From NCBI GenBank assembly GCA_040357565.1, contig JBDODJ010000199.1: 20,478 bases of DNA, one strand, 5' to 3'. Position 1 is the first letter of the stretch, and the number at the start of each line of letters is the position of its first letter. Positions 1 through 10,531 of this stretch are shown in pieces. The position numbers were made by a program, and so were the translations under genes. The notes under the pieces are model-generated. The model ran no database searches. It was given only the letters and a program-made list of their open reading frames with translations, and was not told where the DNA came from. The stretch is from Cercozoa sp. M6MM (taxonomy: Eukaryota > Endomyxa: Ascetosporea).

Positions 1-304
1 GTGGCTCAGAAACTCACAAAACCCACGTGACACCTTCCGACAAGCCCTCGAGCAGGAGCAAAAATCGAGACTTGCAAAAAAGTCTGCCGCCCGGACGTTT
101 CTTCACCCACAAGGTGACTAGTGACCTTTTGAGCACAATCATGACCTGTCAACGGTATTTTCTTTGTCATAAAGCTTCCTAAACCTCTAATCGCGCTCGC
201 GTGAGATGACACATACTTTTTGTGTTTTGAGCTCCCAATTCAACAATGGGCCTCACTGGGTAGCGGGATCGGGGTCCCAATTCAACAATCCGTCTGCTGG
301 TTGA
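1..304 (-). repeat. Inverted-repeat arm A
   Basis: The reverse complement of this stretch matches 15454-15855 in two blocks: 230-304 pairs with 15454-15527, and 1-229 pairs with 15628-15855. The copies differ at roughly ten positions plus a 1-base and a 2-base gap, about 96-97% identity by eye. The match is still running at base 1, so the repeat extends beyond the window. Arm B has 100 extra bases between the two blocks. Each arm contains the 15-mer ATTGTTGAATTGGGA twice, about 40 bases apart. No terminal inverted repeats or protein domain were recognised, so the family is unknown. Confidence 0.9.
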
Positions 305-540
305 GCTTCCATAGCGCTGTAAACGATTACGTTAAAACGCTGTTTACGGTCTTTACCAGTCAGAGCGCAGAGTAATTCAGCGACTGATGTGTGGGAAGCG
401 CAAACTGACTGACCGACTGACGTGTGGGAAGCGCAAAATGAAAAGTGAAAAGGAGTGGATCGCAGCAAATTAAAGCAGCCAATTCCGATTCGACCTTCAT
501 TACACGGAGACAAACCGGACGGTGGGTGATCGAGGTTGTG
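305..540. other. Intergenic, downstream of EF-hand gene
   Basis: There is no convincing coding potential here. It lies between the repeat arm and the stop codon of the minus-strand EF-hand gene, so it should hold that gene's 3' end. A 33-base tandem duplication occupies most of its middle. Confidence 0.5.
381..437. repeat. 33-base tandem duplication
   Basis: Bases 381-404 and 414-437 are the same 24-base core (CGACTGA, T or C, GTGTGGGAAGCGCAAA) with one difference, separated by a short CTGA-rich spacer. This gives a period of 33 bases with two copies. Confidence 0.85.
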
Positions 541-2654
541 TTACGCTTGTTCGAAGGCGCGAACGCGTGACTTCACTGTCGTCGTGGCGCCTGTAGCGAC
601 AGGTCGTCTTGCGCCCGTACCACTGTGGTTGGAGAGTGCGAGCTGAGCCTTGCGCCGCTGCCATAGGAAGTTTGAGACGAAGGCAAGCAGCACACCACCC
701 AGAAGGGACAGAGCGACCGCGAGGCCTGTTCGTGTCGAACAAATCAGTTGAGATCTATGATGGTATTTGTCGACGCAAACGAAAGAGGTCATTTACCAAG
801 GCCAGCCGACGACGTGGCACCACGCGGCAGGTGAAAGCGGCTCTCTGTAAGACAAGTCACCACGCAGAATGATAGTGAAGCTCATTATACAGCATGTCCA
901 ACTGGAAATATTGGAGCGAAAAACCAGCATCTGGAGCGGACTGAACGGCTTGCGTCGAAACGACGTTTGCGTTAAACTCGGAAAAATCTAGTTCACCGTC
1001 ATCGTTTGTATCGAGCATTTTAAAACTATTTTCAAACGACGGACTCATCGCACTTTTGTAGACCATACAGTTGCGCAAAAATTGTTTTACCTCACATCGA
1101 CATCAGTTTGAGTGGGTGCGCTGTTCAACGCCAAGAGCACGCTTGTGTACTCGGCTTTCTGTGCGTGTGCGTGTGCATCTTGTATACAGTATGCTTTCAA
1201 TCGAGGAGTACAGAGATGCTGAAGGAGTTGTCGGTATCGATGCTGCGGAACATCTCAACGTTGCGTGCGGGGACATCGCTCAGCTCGACTTGTTTTTCTT
1301 CAAACTGAAGGGTCAGATCGCATCTCGGCTCGTGCGTAAATTCAATGCAACCGCAATCCACTGCGTATTCCGAACACTATGGGTTACGTTGCATAGATAG
1401 ATATATAGTCATTGATACACTTTGCGCTACAAATGTGAGGTACCAGCTCATCCAGGGCGTTGTCTGTGAGAGCATTCAGCTTGCCAGCAACGATCCGATG
1501 ATCCACCGTGACGGATTGACCCCCTGAATTGTAAACGTTTAAAGTAAATTTATGGTAAGAGTACGCACCGTCTATTTTGCACATCATGTGTGCGCAATAA
1601 TTACGGAAGTTGAAGGTACCCATGGCAAATGTAACGCTCGGACACATGCTGAAGCCGATCTTGTCTCCTACGGAATCTACTTGGGAGTAAAGAAGTCTTT
1701 GTCAGGATTTACCCGAGAGCGGCTTGACTTCCAAGAGTCGTGCGCACATCGTCAGACTTGGCAGCGGCCCCAACTGTACAATAACAACACTTCTGTCTGC
1801 TCTTGCGAAGAGGTGTAGCAAAGTCCCCCAAACTTTACGTCTAATCAGTAAATTATGGTTGAATTTTTTACCTTGATCGAATGACAAAATGGCCCTCCCA
1901 GTTGCTGTGCCCCCATAATCACAAGCTTCGGTCTAAGGAATTTTGATACACGATATCATCTAGCTTCTCACTATCCTTGGAGCTGATATGTTTACGGGTA
2001 AACAAAAGTTACAGTGTCCATGAGCGATCAACTCTTCCAAGACGGAAGTCCACTCCGACGGAATTGTCGTACACAGGGTTCGCATGCACACCAAGTTCGA
2101 GGTCGAACTCCCCGTCAAGTCTACCAACGTAATGAAGCAACCATGCACACCTTTCTTCAAAACCACAAGAACAAACACGAAGCGTGGTTGCCATAAATTT
2201 ACTCGAATGAGAATGTAACGTCGCCGCTGCATGTGTCAATTAGGACGAGAAAGCAAATTTCTGGGACATCAATCTAAATTTACAAGGGGTAGTTTGCTGT
2301 ACGAAGAAAAAATGCAAGGCCAATCTCACGTAAAAGTCGAGAATATTGTCAATCGCGTCAAACTGGAGGGCAGAGTTCAACTTCTTCATGGCACTCCATG
2401 CGTCGCTGCGGGAGGGGTCAGGGGAGGTTTAGGCAATGAGCACAGGGCAAAGGGGGCAGACGGGGAGGGGGTCAGTCGGAGGGGTTAAGCGATGAGGTGC
2501 TTCGGTACCAAAACTCGTAGACGCGCTGGGTTCCATGCACATTTAACATTCATTGTTAAAGGACAAATTAGCCTACTCGTAGATACTTATCTTTTATCCC
2601 CCGGCCCTCTTGAATCGATACCTTTCCTTCAAACACGCGGCTGTTGAGAGACAT
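541..2654 (-). CDS. EF-hand protein with C-terminal membrane anchor
   Basis: A 14-exon model with every splice phase consistent: 2654-2622, 2525-2509, 2405-2330, 2296-2268, 2226-2203, 2120-2013, 1982-1923, 1801-1713, 1676-1569, 1523-1444, 1304-1212, 1090-925, 844-797 and 725-541. It yields 371 residues. Residues 1-200 look beta-rich and match no family I recognise. Two EF-hands follow. Loop 1 (residues 231-242, DTDNSFSISVKQ) is split by an intron and ends in Gln instead of Glu. Loop 2 (266-277, DTNDDGELDFSE) is canonical, with Asp/Asn at positions 1, 3, 5 and 9 and Glu at 12, so calcium binding is likely. A hydrophobic helix near residues 312-332, followed by WQRRK, suggests a C-terminal membrane anchor. 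No N-terminal signal peptide is seen. The second exon is only 17 bases. The EF-hand exons are secure; the first two exons and the junctions at 925/844 and 2268 (donor GTCCCA) are the weakest. Confidence 0.7.
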
Positions 2655-2966
2655 GACGGTACTTTGTCGCTGAAAGCTACGATGATGTTGTCTGACAGCG
2701 AAAGGTCGAAACCTCAATCAACGAAACTTGGGGAGATCCGTTACATCTGGACCCTTTTCTGACTAAATTTAATTTCAAGTTAAAACTTAAAACAAAAAAA
2801 GAAAAATGCAAAGGGTACCAACAACCCGGGGAAAAGCGAGTTCGGGGTCATTAAAAAATATCCGTAGTAAATTTAAATTGACCGCTTGTGCAAGAATCAT
2901 GCAAGGAGCGGAGGCGAAGCCAGGTTTTGTTCTAATTTTACCTCACCGACTCGCGGCGACTTGAGT
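2655..2966. other. Intergenic spacer, likely minus-strand promoter
   Basis: This A/T-rich spacer sits between the stop of the TQT protein gene and the proposed start of the EF-hand gene, both on the minus strand. It includes an A/T-dense patch around 2762-2806. It should contain the 3' end of one gene and the promoter of the next, but no specific site could be identified. Confidence 0.4.
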
Positions 2967-3572
2967 TCATAGTGATAAGTTGAGCTGACTGTCGCTGGAC
3001 GAAGTGGATTCTGAACCCAGCAAACGCAGTCGGAGCACTGAAGACTGCCGTGATGCCTTGCCATTCACTTCTTTATCGCTGCTCTTCACAGAAGTATCGG
3101 TTTCTGCACTTTCAGTGCCCGCCTTCTCCGCATGTGTGGGAGAAGCCAAGTCAAGTGGCTTCGCTTTCACTGCAGAAGAATCTGTCTGTCCTGAGTGGGA
3201 AAACAGCGAGGACTCTTTTGTGCCTTTGAGGCGAATACGAAATATTGGTTTTCCAGCAGACGGCCCCCAAGTTGGCATCGGTAAAATCGCAGTTTGCGTT
3301 GAGACGTCACTGTGACGCTGGGAGTCGGTTTGCGTGGAAACGCTGACACTTTGACGACCCGGTTTCACTGGTTTCGCCTTTAACATGAAGGGTGAAACCG
3401 CTTGAAGCTGGATTATCCGCGAAGGGACGGCCAGTGGAGTGCCTCTCGTCGCCCGTTGTTGAGGCAAAGAACCAACGGCAAGGCCTTCTTGTGCCTTATT
3501 CGTCGTGTGGGCCGCTTGTCTTGGTCGCTCATCGGCCTCATCCCCGGCCTCCCTTGAATGCCTCGCGGGCAT
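2967..3572 (-). CDS. Low-complexity protein with two TQT motifs
   Basis: A single uninterrupted reading frame of 201 residues. The start is the ATG at 3572; an in-frame stop lies about 40 bases upstream, so this ATG is the only one available unless a further exon exists. The protein is hydrophilic, rich in Ser, Lys and Arg, without membrane helices, and predicted to be mostly disordered. Two short segments, SVSTQTD and DVSTQTA, lie near residues 80-95. The TQT core is the known recognition motif of the dynein light chain LC8, and paired motifs raise avidity in known LC8 clients. A repeated basic/hydrophobic pattern (FRIRLKG, LRLRLLG) occurs later. The function is not recognised. It could be a terminal exon of a longer gene. 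Confidence 0.55.
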   Translation of the reverse strand: MPARHSREAGDEADERPRQAAHTTNKAQEGLAVGSLPQQRATRGTPLAVPSRIIQLQAVSPFMLKAKPVKPGRQSVSVSTQTDSQRHSDVSTQTAILPMPTWGPSAGKPIFRIRLKGTKESSLFSHSGQTDSSAVKAKPLDLASPTHAEKAGTESAETDTSVKSSDKEVNGKASRQSSVLRLRLLGSESTSSSDSQLNLSL

Positions 3573-4235
3573 GGAATGAGCTCGGGTGAAACAAAGCTAC
3601 AGGTAATGTATACACCCATTCCCTAAGCTCGAAAGGGTACAGTAAACCCGAGTTACTTTGGCACGTCTTCGCTTTCGAACAGCTTTGATGTCATACTGAA
3701 GAGGATGATACGAAAAGTTAAGCTCGTTCATTGGACGCTTACGATAATCTAGCGTAAGTGTGATAGGACTTCAAAAGAATCCTACGAGTACAATACAATG
3801 CGATTGTGTGTGGAGGGGGGGGGGGGGCTCGATAAGTTCAATGAAAGGTTTTGGAGAGCAAAAACCTGCAGGGTGCAAGCCTACTCCGAGGGACCCTGGA
3901 TGTACCAGGTTTAGTAATTTACAGTACGTCAAGCTCTAGTGTATGATATCGCCGCCTAAAGGACAGTTCAGTCTTTCGTATCCAAGTTTAACTCAAGGTG
4001 GCTTTCGCGCGGAAGCTCTGAACAATTCAGGTAGATCCACTGATCGTTGTCCTTCGGGGAAGTAAACTTAGTTCAACTTCTCCCTCGGTCATTGTTTATT
4101 TTATTTGACCCGTTCGGGTCTGGAAATGCGAAGTCAGATTGATTCGGAGTTGCTTCGCATTAAACCAGCCCTTCTTTCGCTAATTTTTAATAAAACGATC
4201 TGTGCGACTGAACAGATAGACACTTACAGTCTGAA
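3573..4235. promoter_or_regulatory. Divergent intergenic region
   Basis: This 660-base region separates the minus-strand gene starting at 3572 from the plus-strand gene starting at 4236, so it probably holds both promoters. No clear TATA element was identified. It contains a run of 13 G at 3815-3827. No exon with convincing codon use was seen. Confidence 0.45.
3815..3827 (+). repeat. Poly-G tract
   Basis: Thirteen consecutive G residues in the divergent intergenic region. Confidence 0.9.
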
Positions 4236-5682
4236 ATGGCGGACTCTGTGAGCGAAATGTCGGAGTACTCATGCACACAGCCCGCGTCGGACCGAGGTGG
4301 TGGAGCCACATTTGACAGCGAAGGTCGATGTCACGACACTCACCAAGGTTCGTGCATGGGAGTCTCGCTTTTGCACGAAAGCGGTCATCGACGCGCGTTT
4401 ACTGATGTGCTCCATAACTCCGATCTTTGGCTCGCACAGCAGTACCGCATCACAGCGATTGGCAAGTGTTCCGAGGAGTCATTGCGAGCCGTCCGAGCCG
4501 AGCACTCCAAGGTTCTGCAGGCGTCACTGCGCCGGTTCACGCAAGAAATGGAAGCTCTAAAGCGCGAGCAACACGAACAACACTCAGCACACGCTGTGCG
4601 CAGACAAGCGTTCGCGAGCGCAATGCGCTTCCTGTGCACAAACTCGTACCATTTTTGAGATACTCGATCCCAGTATCGCAGTGTTCTGTTTCAGTGCAAA
4701 GTGTACATGTATGACACAACACCTGTTGTGATTAGAAAAGCTGCGGCGAAATTGAGACAAACGGAGTCAGTGCGAGTGACACTCGCCGTCGCAACTGCAT
4801 TGAAGCGTTCCAATGCCATGGCGAAACGCCGAATCGAGAGCATGAAGGGAGGCGCCGTGAACGATGCGAGTCAGACACCTTCGTTCAAGACACAGACGGC
4901 TTCGTTGACGCCATCAATGCCAAGACAACAGCGAGAATCGTTCGGAGCGAGCCCAAGCCAACAGTACTCCTCAAGCGGGCGCTCTTCCTTCGCAGGTTCG
5001 CTGCGCAAGCTGCGCGAACGGTGGCAAGACCGGCCTCCCTTCGACCCGCGGCGTGATCATGTCACGCCTCCGCCGGCAGAGATACCGTCGCTATCGCCTC
5101 TGGTGACACCAAACTTGACGCCACGCGACGACTTGGCAGTGCCGACGCACCCGGTGAGCGTGAGTGGCGCCACCGAGCGACAGCTGAGTAGCCTTGAGGC
5201 AGAGGTGCAACGACTGCGACACAAGGACCTCTTGTCGCCAATCAACGAGATATCCACGACGGCCTCCATGTCGTCTGAGTGCTCACGCCGAGACCGGCGT
5301 CCGTCCTACGGTGTGGCCATGCACGAAAGTGACCGCCACCCACGCATCAGCCCGCGCGCCAAGACTCCGCCCTCGTCGCGCTCTTCGTACTACTTCAGCG
5401 CTGCTGATGTGCGCGAACAGCACCTCCGCGAGGATGCCGACTTGCTGCTTAGCGATCCGGCAGTCGAAGTCGTCGATCGACTCATTCGAAGCGGCAGCCA
5501 GGTACAGTACTTAAAAAAAAAACTACTCGAGCTTCTATGCAACTGCTGTCTCGCAGCGCTCGCAAGGCACGCAGTCACAAGAGAGTGCTTCGCCGCCCAC
5601 ATCTGCGGCACCCTTACCACCACAGCGAAGACGATCAAGGCCCACATGGATGGACCGCGCAGAACAAATTCAGCGACGCTAA
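4236..5682 (+). CDS. Helical basic protein, possibly BAR-like
   Basis: Three exons (4236-4645, 4682-5501, 5557-5682) join in phase to 451 residues ending in TAA. Residues from about 50 to 190 are charged and helical (for example LRRFTQEMEALKREQHEQHS), as in coiled-coil or BAR-type membrane-curving domains, but the family cannot be proved by eye. The second half is rich in Ser, Pro and Arg and ends in a proline-rich segment (PPTSAAPLPPQRR). The first intron is only 36 bases (4646-4681). A second frame is also open across 4297-4560 with reasonable codon use, so the N-terminal 60 residues are uncertain. An alternative is that the stop is skipped by unseen splicing and this is the N-terminus of the 5-phosphatase protein just downstream. 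Confidence 0.55.
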
Positions 5683-6414
5683 GGCTCTCAAAAGCGGAAT
5701 GTTTGTTTACCATGCACGAGTAATTTACTGTATCATCAAAACTCACACCCGAAACATCAGACATCAGTACAACAGTAGCTCCTACAAAGCTCCCAGCAAA
5801 CCAAGCGTGCGCCTGCACAGGTCTGCGCCTGTCTGTGGCGACCACTTAAGCACGAGTTGGCACAAAACCGCGCTCATTTTTGCCAGGTGTGTGGTCAGCT
5901 GCCCCAAAGTAGATTTCCGCTTGTGATCCTGTGATCCCTAGGCTGTGCAGCAGCTGCAACAAGTGTTTTGGTACGATTGCTAAGAGCACTCGCTCACGTG
6001 CCGGCCGAGAGCCAGGGAGGTTATTGTACCCCAAAAATAACATCGTTGGGCAGGCTGTGCTGTGTTCGTGGGCTGGACGCGGCCGGACGATATTGAAGGG
6101 TCGATCAGTGCCCACTGGTATCGCGGATAAAGCTGCCCTGGGATTTTCTGATCACTGCTGTCTGTTTCACTGTTTTATCGACGCATTTGACAGGAAGCCC
6201 GAATAATGAATGTCAACGCATTTCGGGTAGTGACTGATTCTGATGTCGCACATTTGACATCAAATATGCGCGTAGGTTCACTCGGTGTGCCAAGTAGCCC
6301 ATGAATACACTGGCGAGAGTACCGAAAACACAATGTCGTTGAGACTGACTGACAAGGCATGCCATCCCTGTGTGTTTCAGTGACTTAACCTATGTGTGTT
6401 TTTGTACACTGCAG
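5683..6414 (+). other. Gap with possible small exons
   Basis: No long exon is visible. Two small plus-strand pieces look coding and splice in phase: one ending at 5886 (containing LKHELAQNRAHFCQ, acceptor at 5820 or 5850) and 5942-5970 (AVQQLQQVF). They could be early exons of the 5-phosphatase gene. The remainder, about 5971-6414, appears to be intron or leader. The first half of the SH3-like domain that begins at 6415 should lie here but I could not find it. Confidence 0.35.
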
Positions 6415-6534
6415 GTATACGTTATCGACGACAATGGGCATGAGGGTTCTGACGGGTGGACACTGGCTTTGGTGCCGAACGAAGTCGGCGTGCCGTCGAT
6501 CGGCTTTGTGCCGGTGTCGCACCTGCGCATGTTG
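6415..6534 (+). other. SH3-like half domain
   Basis: The exon opens with VYVIDDNGHEG and runs through SDGWTLALV to GFVPVSHLRML. This matches the second half of an SH3 domain: the acidic/Trp segment, the Gly-phi-Pro turn and a final strand. The usual ALYDY first half is absent from this exon and was not found upstream. It is either on an unidentified exon or degenerate. Confidence 0.5.
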
Positions 6535-9500
6535 CGGCCAGAGAGTCGCACCTACGGCGAGTTGAAGCGTGTGTCGCCGCCACCACCAGCGAAGCGAGCA
6601 AAGCCGCCTCCACCGCAGCGACGTCCCGAGACGGGAAAGACGCCGCAGTCAACTGCCGCGCAGACCGAGCCGACGCCAGTCAAAAGCGAGCCGGAAGCTC
6701 AAGCACAGCAACAGCAGCAGACTGAAGGGAAAGCCGAAGTGACAGTCAAAACTCCAGTAACTACTGTCGAAACTGCTGTCGAAACTACTGTCGAAACTAC
6801 TGTCGAAACTCCGGCTGAAACTCCAGCCGAAGCCAAAGACGAGACTGTGGCTGACACTGAGGAAGCCATTGCTGAAACTGGAGTCCAAGCCGAAGAAACT
6901 GAAATGAAAGAAGACGAACAAGATGAAGCGACTCTAGACGAGGCGAACACCGCACCGGTGGAACAACAAGAAGAACCACAAAAGGAACAACAACAAGACG
7001 ATTCAGAAGTACTCAAAGAGCAAGAAGAAACGGCAACAATGTCGACTGAGGACATTCGTGTTCTCGCTGGCAGGTGTGTTGCTTTAGTCTTGATCTTCTT
7101 TACCCCCATGGTCCTCATTTGTTTTGCGCAGCTGTGTACGCGAGTTGTTGGAGGACCGCGTGGAGCCGCTGCCGTCGCCAGTGTCATACGACACGGCGAG
7201 TCGCCGCAAACGTTCGTCGGCACGTGCCTGCGAACCGGTCGTGCCTGAGGACATTGACGTGGTACACTTCTTCTTTCTCAATGAGTATAAAGTTCACATG
7301 TGCATGTGTATGTGTGTACAGGTGTCGGCCTTCTCTCCACACTTCCGTCACGCGCTGGAAAACCTCGGCAACTCGGCCGAAATGGCGCTCGTGGCGGCCA
7401 AGTACTTTGAACGCACCGCCAAGATCTTTGATCGCGCTGGTAGCCCTACTCTAACCCCCTACCCTACTTCTCCTTCTGCCTGCCCTACCTACCTCTACCC
7501 CTGCCTGTTCTCCCTCTACCCTTGTGTACACACCAAACCTTAATCGAGAGCAGGCCAGGAACTGCAGCGTGTGGCCAAATCCATCGAAGAACCGCCGTCT
7601 GATGTGTCCACCTCTGTGCGCAATGCCTGTAGCTTCATCCTTCCACGCTTGTACACCTACCCTGTTACTCTTCCTCATACTGAGCAGTCAAAGCGGTTCG
7701 TGCTGTTGATCTGAAGTACTTTTCACTCTCACTATCTGTGTTGTGAACTGTGTTGGTTGTATGATCTCACGTGTGTGTCACACAGACAAGGTCAGCAGTT
7801 AGTGTCCTACGCAGCCTTCATCCGCGAGGTCGTCGTGTCGGAACTGACCAATGATCGCGAGAAACTCATGTCTGTTCACGATGGCATCAAGAACGTCGTT
7901 GCGTCTGCCGAAGCCGCTTCGAAACTCGCCGTTTCGCACCTTCAAAATGTACACGCAAATTCGCGAAACCTGTGGTGTTTCCTCTGTATTTCTCCCTGTG
8001 TCCAGGCGGACACTTCCGCGCGAAAACGTGCCTCGACTCGCGACTCGCTGAAGCACGCCTTCGAGGCCATTCGGCAGCAAGACGGCGACGGCGGCGATCT
8101 TGACCAGACCGCGTGTACAAACATTTAGTCGCATGTGGTCTCACTTAAATATATGTATCGTATGCCACGTGTTTCTGCAGACGCGTCGTCCTCCAGTGAC
8201 ACGGGCGGCGGTGTGCTCAAGAGTGCCGCCTCGTTGACCAAGAGTGTGCCCAAGTTCCGACGCGACCACACGACCGAAGTGCTCAAGGCTCGCGATCGCG
8301 TATTTTCTTCTTCATCTGTCTTTCAGTCGAGTTTCTCACCGATTAGAGTTTTTTTTTTGCTTCAGTTGGTGCAAGCGAGCGAAGCTGCAGCCGAGGCTGC
8401 TCGTGTACCTCGCTTCCTCTGTCTCGTATTGCTTTGAACGCGTGCTTCTTTTGCAGGAACGGATAGCCGCAGTTGACGGTGTGGAAAACACGAATGCGCA
8501 ACTCGACATTACGCTTGTTCGATGCATTGGTGCGTTGCTTCCACTCGCCCAACCAATCCTTTTGAAACAATCATATTTCCGTTTAGAACAATACGGCGTC
8601 ACCGAGTTGGCACACCGCGAGAACTTTGCCTCAATTCTCGAGAATGCAGTGTCGAGATCACATGGTAGTTTTAGACTTTCCGCTGCTTTATTGTGATTCA
8701 CTCATTGTCGGCAGACATTGCGGACCTGCATCGTTCGCAGTTGCAAAGCTGCATCAGTGTTGTTGATCAGATTGATCCGGTAGCTTTCCTCTCTGTTAAA
8801 TGCGTATACGCATTTCGATTGAAACGTCTGTGTGTTTTGATTAGATTGCAGACTTGGTGAATTCGACTTCTCGAAGATGTTCCTGCACCGTTGACAATAC
8901 TGAGTGTGTTTGAACACGTAGAGAGCTCTGTGCGAGCCACACCAGAACTCGCTGCAACGAGACGTGTCACGCGAACCTGCCCAGATCGTATTCCTCTGCA
9001 TGTTACTCTCTGTGTCTGTGTATGAATGCTTGAGACAGGTCAAGACCTTTGTGAACCCGTCGGAGCGCACGTTGCGTGCCCGACTGCCGCCGTGTGCCGA
9101 CGGTCTCGAGCCAGCACTCTGTGCCATCGATGTGCCTGTCCAGGAGGAGGTTGGCGCACTCGAGACAGAAACACTTCAGTTCGGTATTGTGCTGTTTTTG
9201 TGTCCGTGCGTGTTGTATTTCTGATGTTGTGCTTTCCTGCAGTCAAGTTCAACAAGGTGCGACGTGCTTTGCGTCGTACCGTATGCGTGCGAATGGCAGG
9301 CGATGCGCCAGTGCTCGAGTTGCCCGATGCCACAGGTGCCCCCCCCCCGTCTGTTTTCTCTCTGTTTTGCAGTTTTTTGACGTTTTAGGCAAGTCGCGCA
9401 CGGTTGCCGTGTCCGATGTCAAGTCAGCAGGCACACAGGGCCGGTACACTGTCCTTCTATTTCAGTTATCATTGATGCAGCTACGTTCTTTGCGAATAAT

Positions 9501-10500
9501 CGGACGCAGAAGTGTGGAGCTCGATTTCTTCAATCGCGACAAGATCAAGATGACGTTCAACTCGTCGCAAGATGCGCAGCAACTCGCCGGCTGTCTCGAT
9601 CTGCTGCGACAGCGTGCTGCACAGACTGCCGGTATCTTTTCCTTCTTCTGTCCATTGTTCAACCACCATGTGTCCTTTCGAGTCCAGGTGCCAAAACGGC
9701 GGACAAGATCACTTGCTACACCGGAACATTCAACCTAGGAGGCTGCTTGCCGCCGGCTCTTGCTGCGAAGGAACTCACCAAGGCGCGCAAGAAGGAACAA
9801 AAGCTGCAGGTGCGTTTCTTACTTGTTTTTTGCCTCTTTAACTGTATTTTGTGTCCGTTTTGTAGGACAAACTGACACGCTTGGGACTGGCTGCACTCAG
9901 CGATGACGATGACGATGATGAGGATGGCGAAGAAGGCGAATCCACTACCACAAATACGGCCGATAAGAAGTGCCCTTTTCCAGAGATATCGTTATTCTTT
10001 TTTTGCTGAGTCGACCATCGGGCTTTGTTGCAGGAAGTCCAAGGTCGCCAAGGCGCGTGCGCGTGTGGAAGAACTCGAAGTGCAGGCCAATCAGCAAACC
10101 TTTGCCTTTGTCGACAGTAGGTACGAGTGGCCCACGTTTATGTCGCCTGTGTGTGTGCGTGTGTGTGTGTGTGTGCGTGTGTGTGTGTGTGCGTGTGTGT
10201 GTGTGTGTTATGTTAAGTGTGTGTTCAGTTGCGACATCATAGTGGTCGGCGTGCAAGAAGCGCCGCGTGATCGCGGCACTCGCAAAGCGTAGCCACCTCC
10301 TGCCGTTGTGCGTGTGCTGGTAGCACTCAGTACGGGGTGCTTGATGTGGATGCAGATGGCTGGCCCACATCACCGAGCACGTTGGCCCTGGGCACGACCT
10401 ACTGGCGCACGAGTCGATGTGGCAGATCGCCGTCTACGTGTTTGTGCGAAAGTCGCTTGCCATCGATGTTAACTCGCTTGGTATGCGTTGTCCAGTTCGT

Positions 10501-10531
<31 letters not shown>

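Noticed and set aside
857-924. Read-through of the EF-hand exon to a stop at 857
   Set aside because: It gives a plausible short C-terminus, but splicing 925 to 844 in phase leads to two further exons with a clear membrane anchor. It could still be an alternative end.
1890-1960. Minus-strand open stretch reading DYGGTATGRAILSFDQ
   Set aside because: It would need a 19-base intron on one side; the alternative splice 1923 to 1801 keeps phase and avoids it. It is kept only as a possible alternative exon.
1071-2488. Several plus-strand frames of 60-109 codons
   Set aside because: They lie antisense to the EF-hand gene, whose 14 exons chain in phase on the other strand.
5503-5723. Extension of the helical-protein exon past 5501 without splicing
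   Set aside because: Codon use degrades after a good GTAC donor at 5502, and the in-phase acceptor at 5556 leads into a proline-rich segment with matching composition.
6649-7223. Long minus-strand frames rich in Ser, Phe, Cys and Val
   Set aside because: They are the antisense of the repetitive Glu/Thr/Gln linker exon of the phosphatase gene.
8336-9127. Minus-strand frames of 97-141 codons
   Set aside because: They span introns and exons of the phosphatase gene on the opposite strand and show no domain.
9945-10373. Minus-strand frame of 142 codons with a His-Thr run
   Set aside because: The run is a translation of the (GT)n microsatellite and the rest is antisense to catalytic exons.
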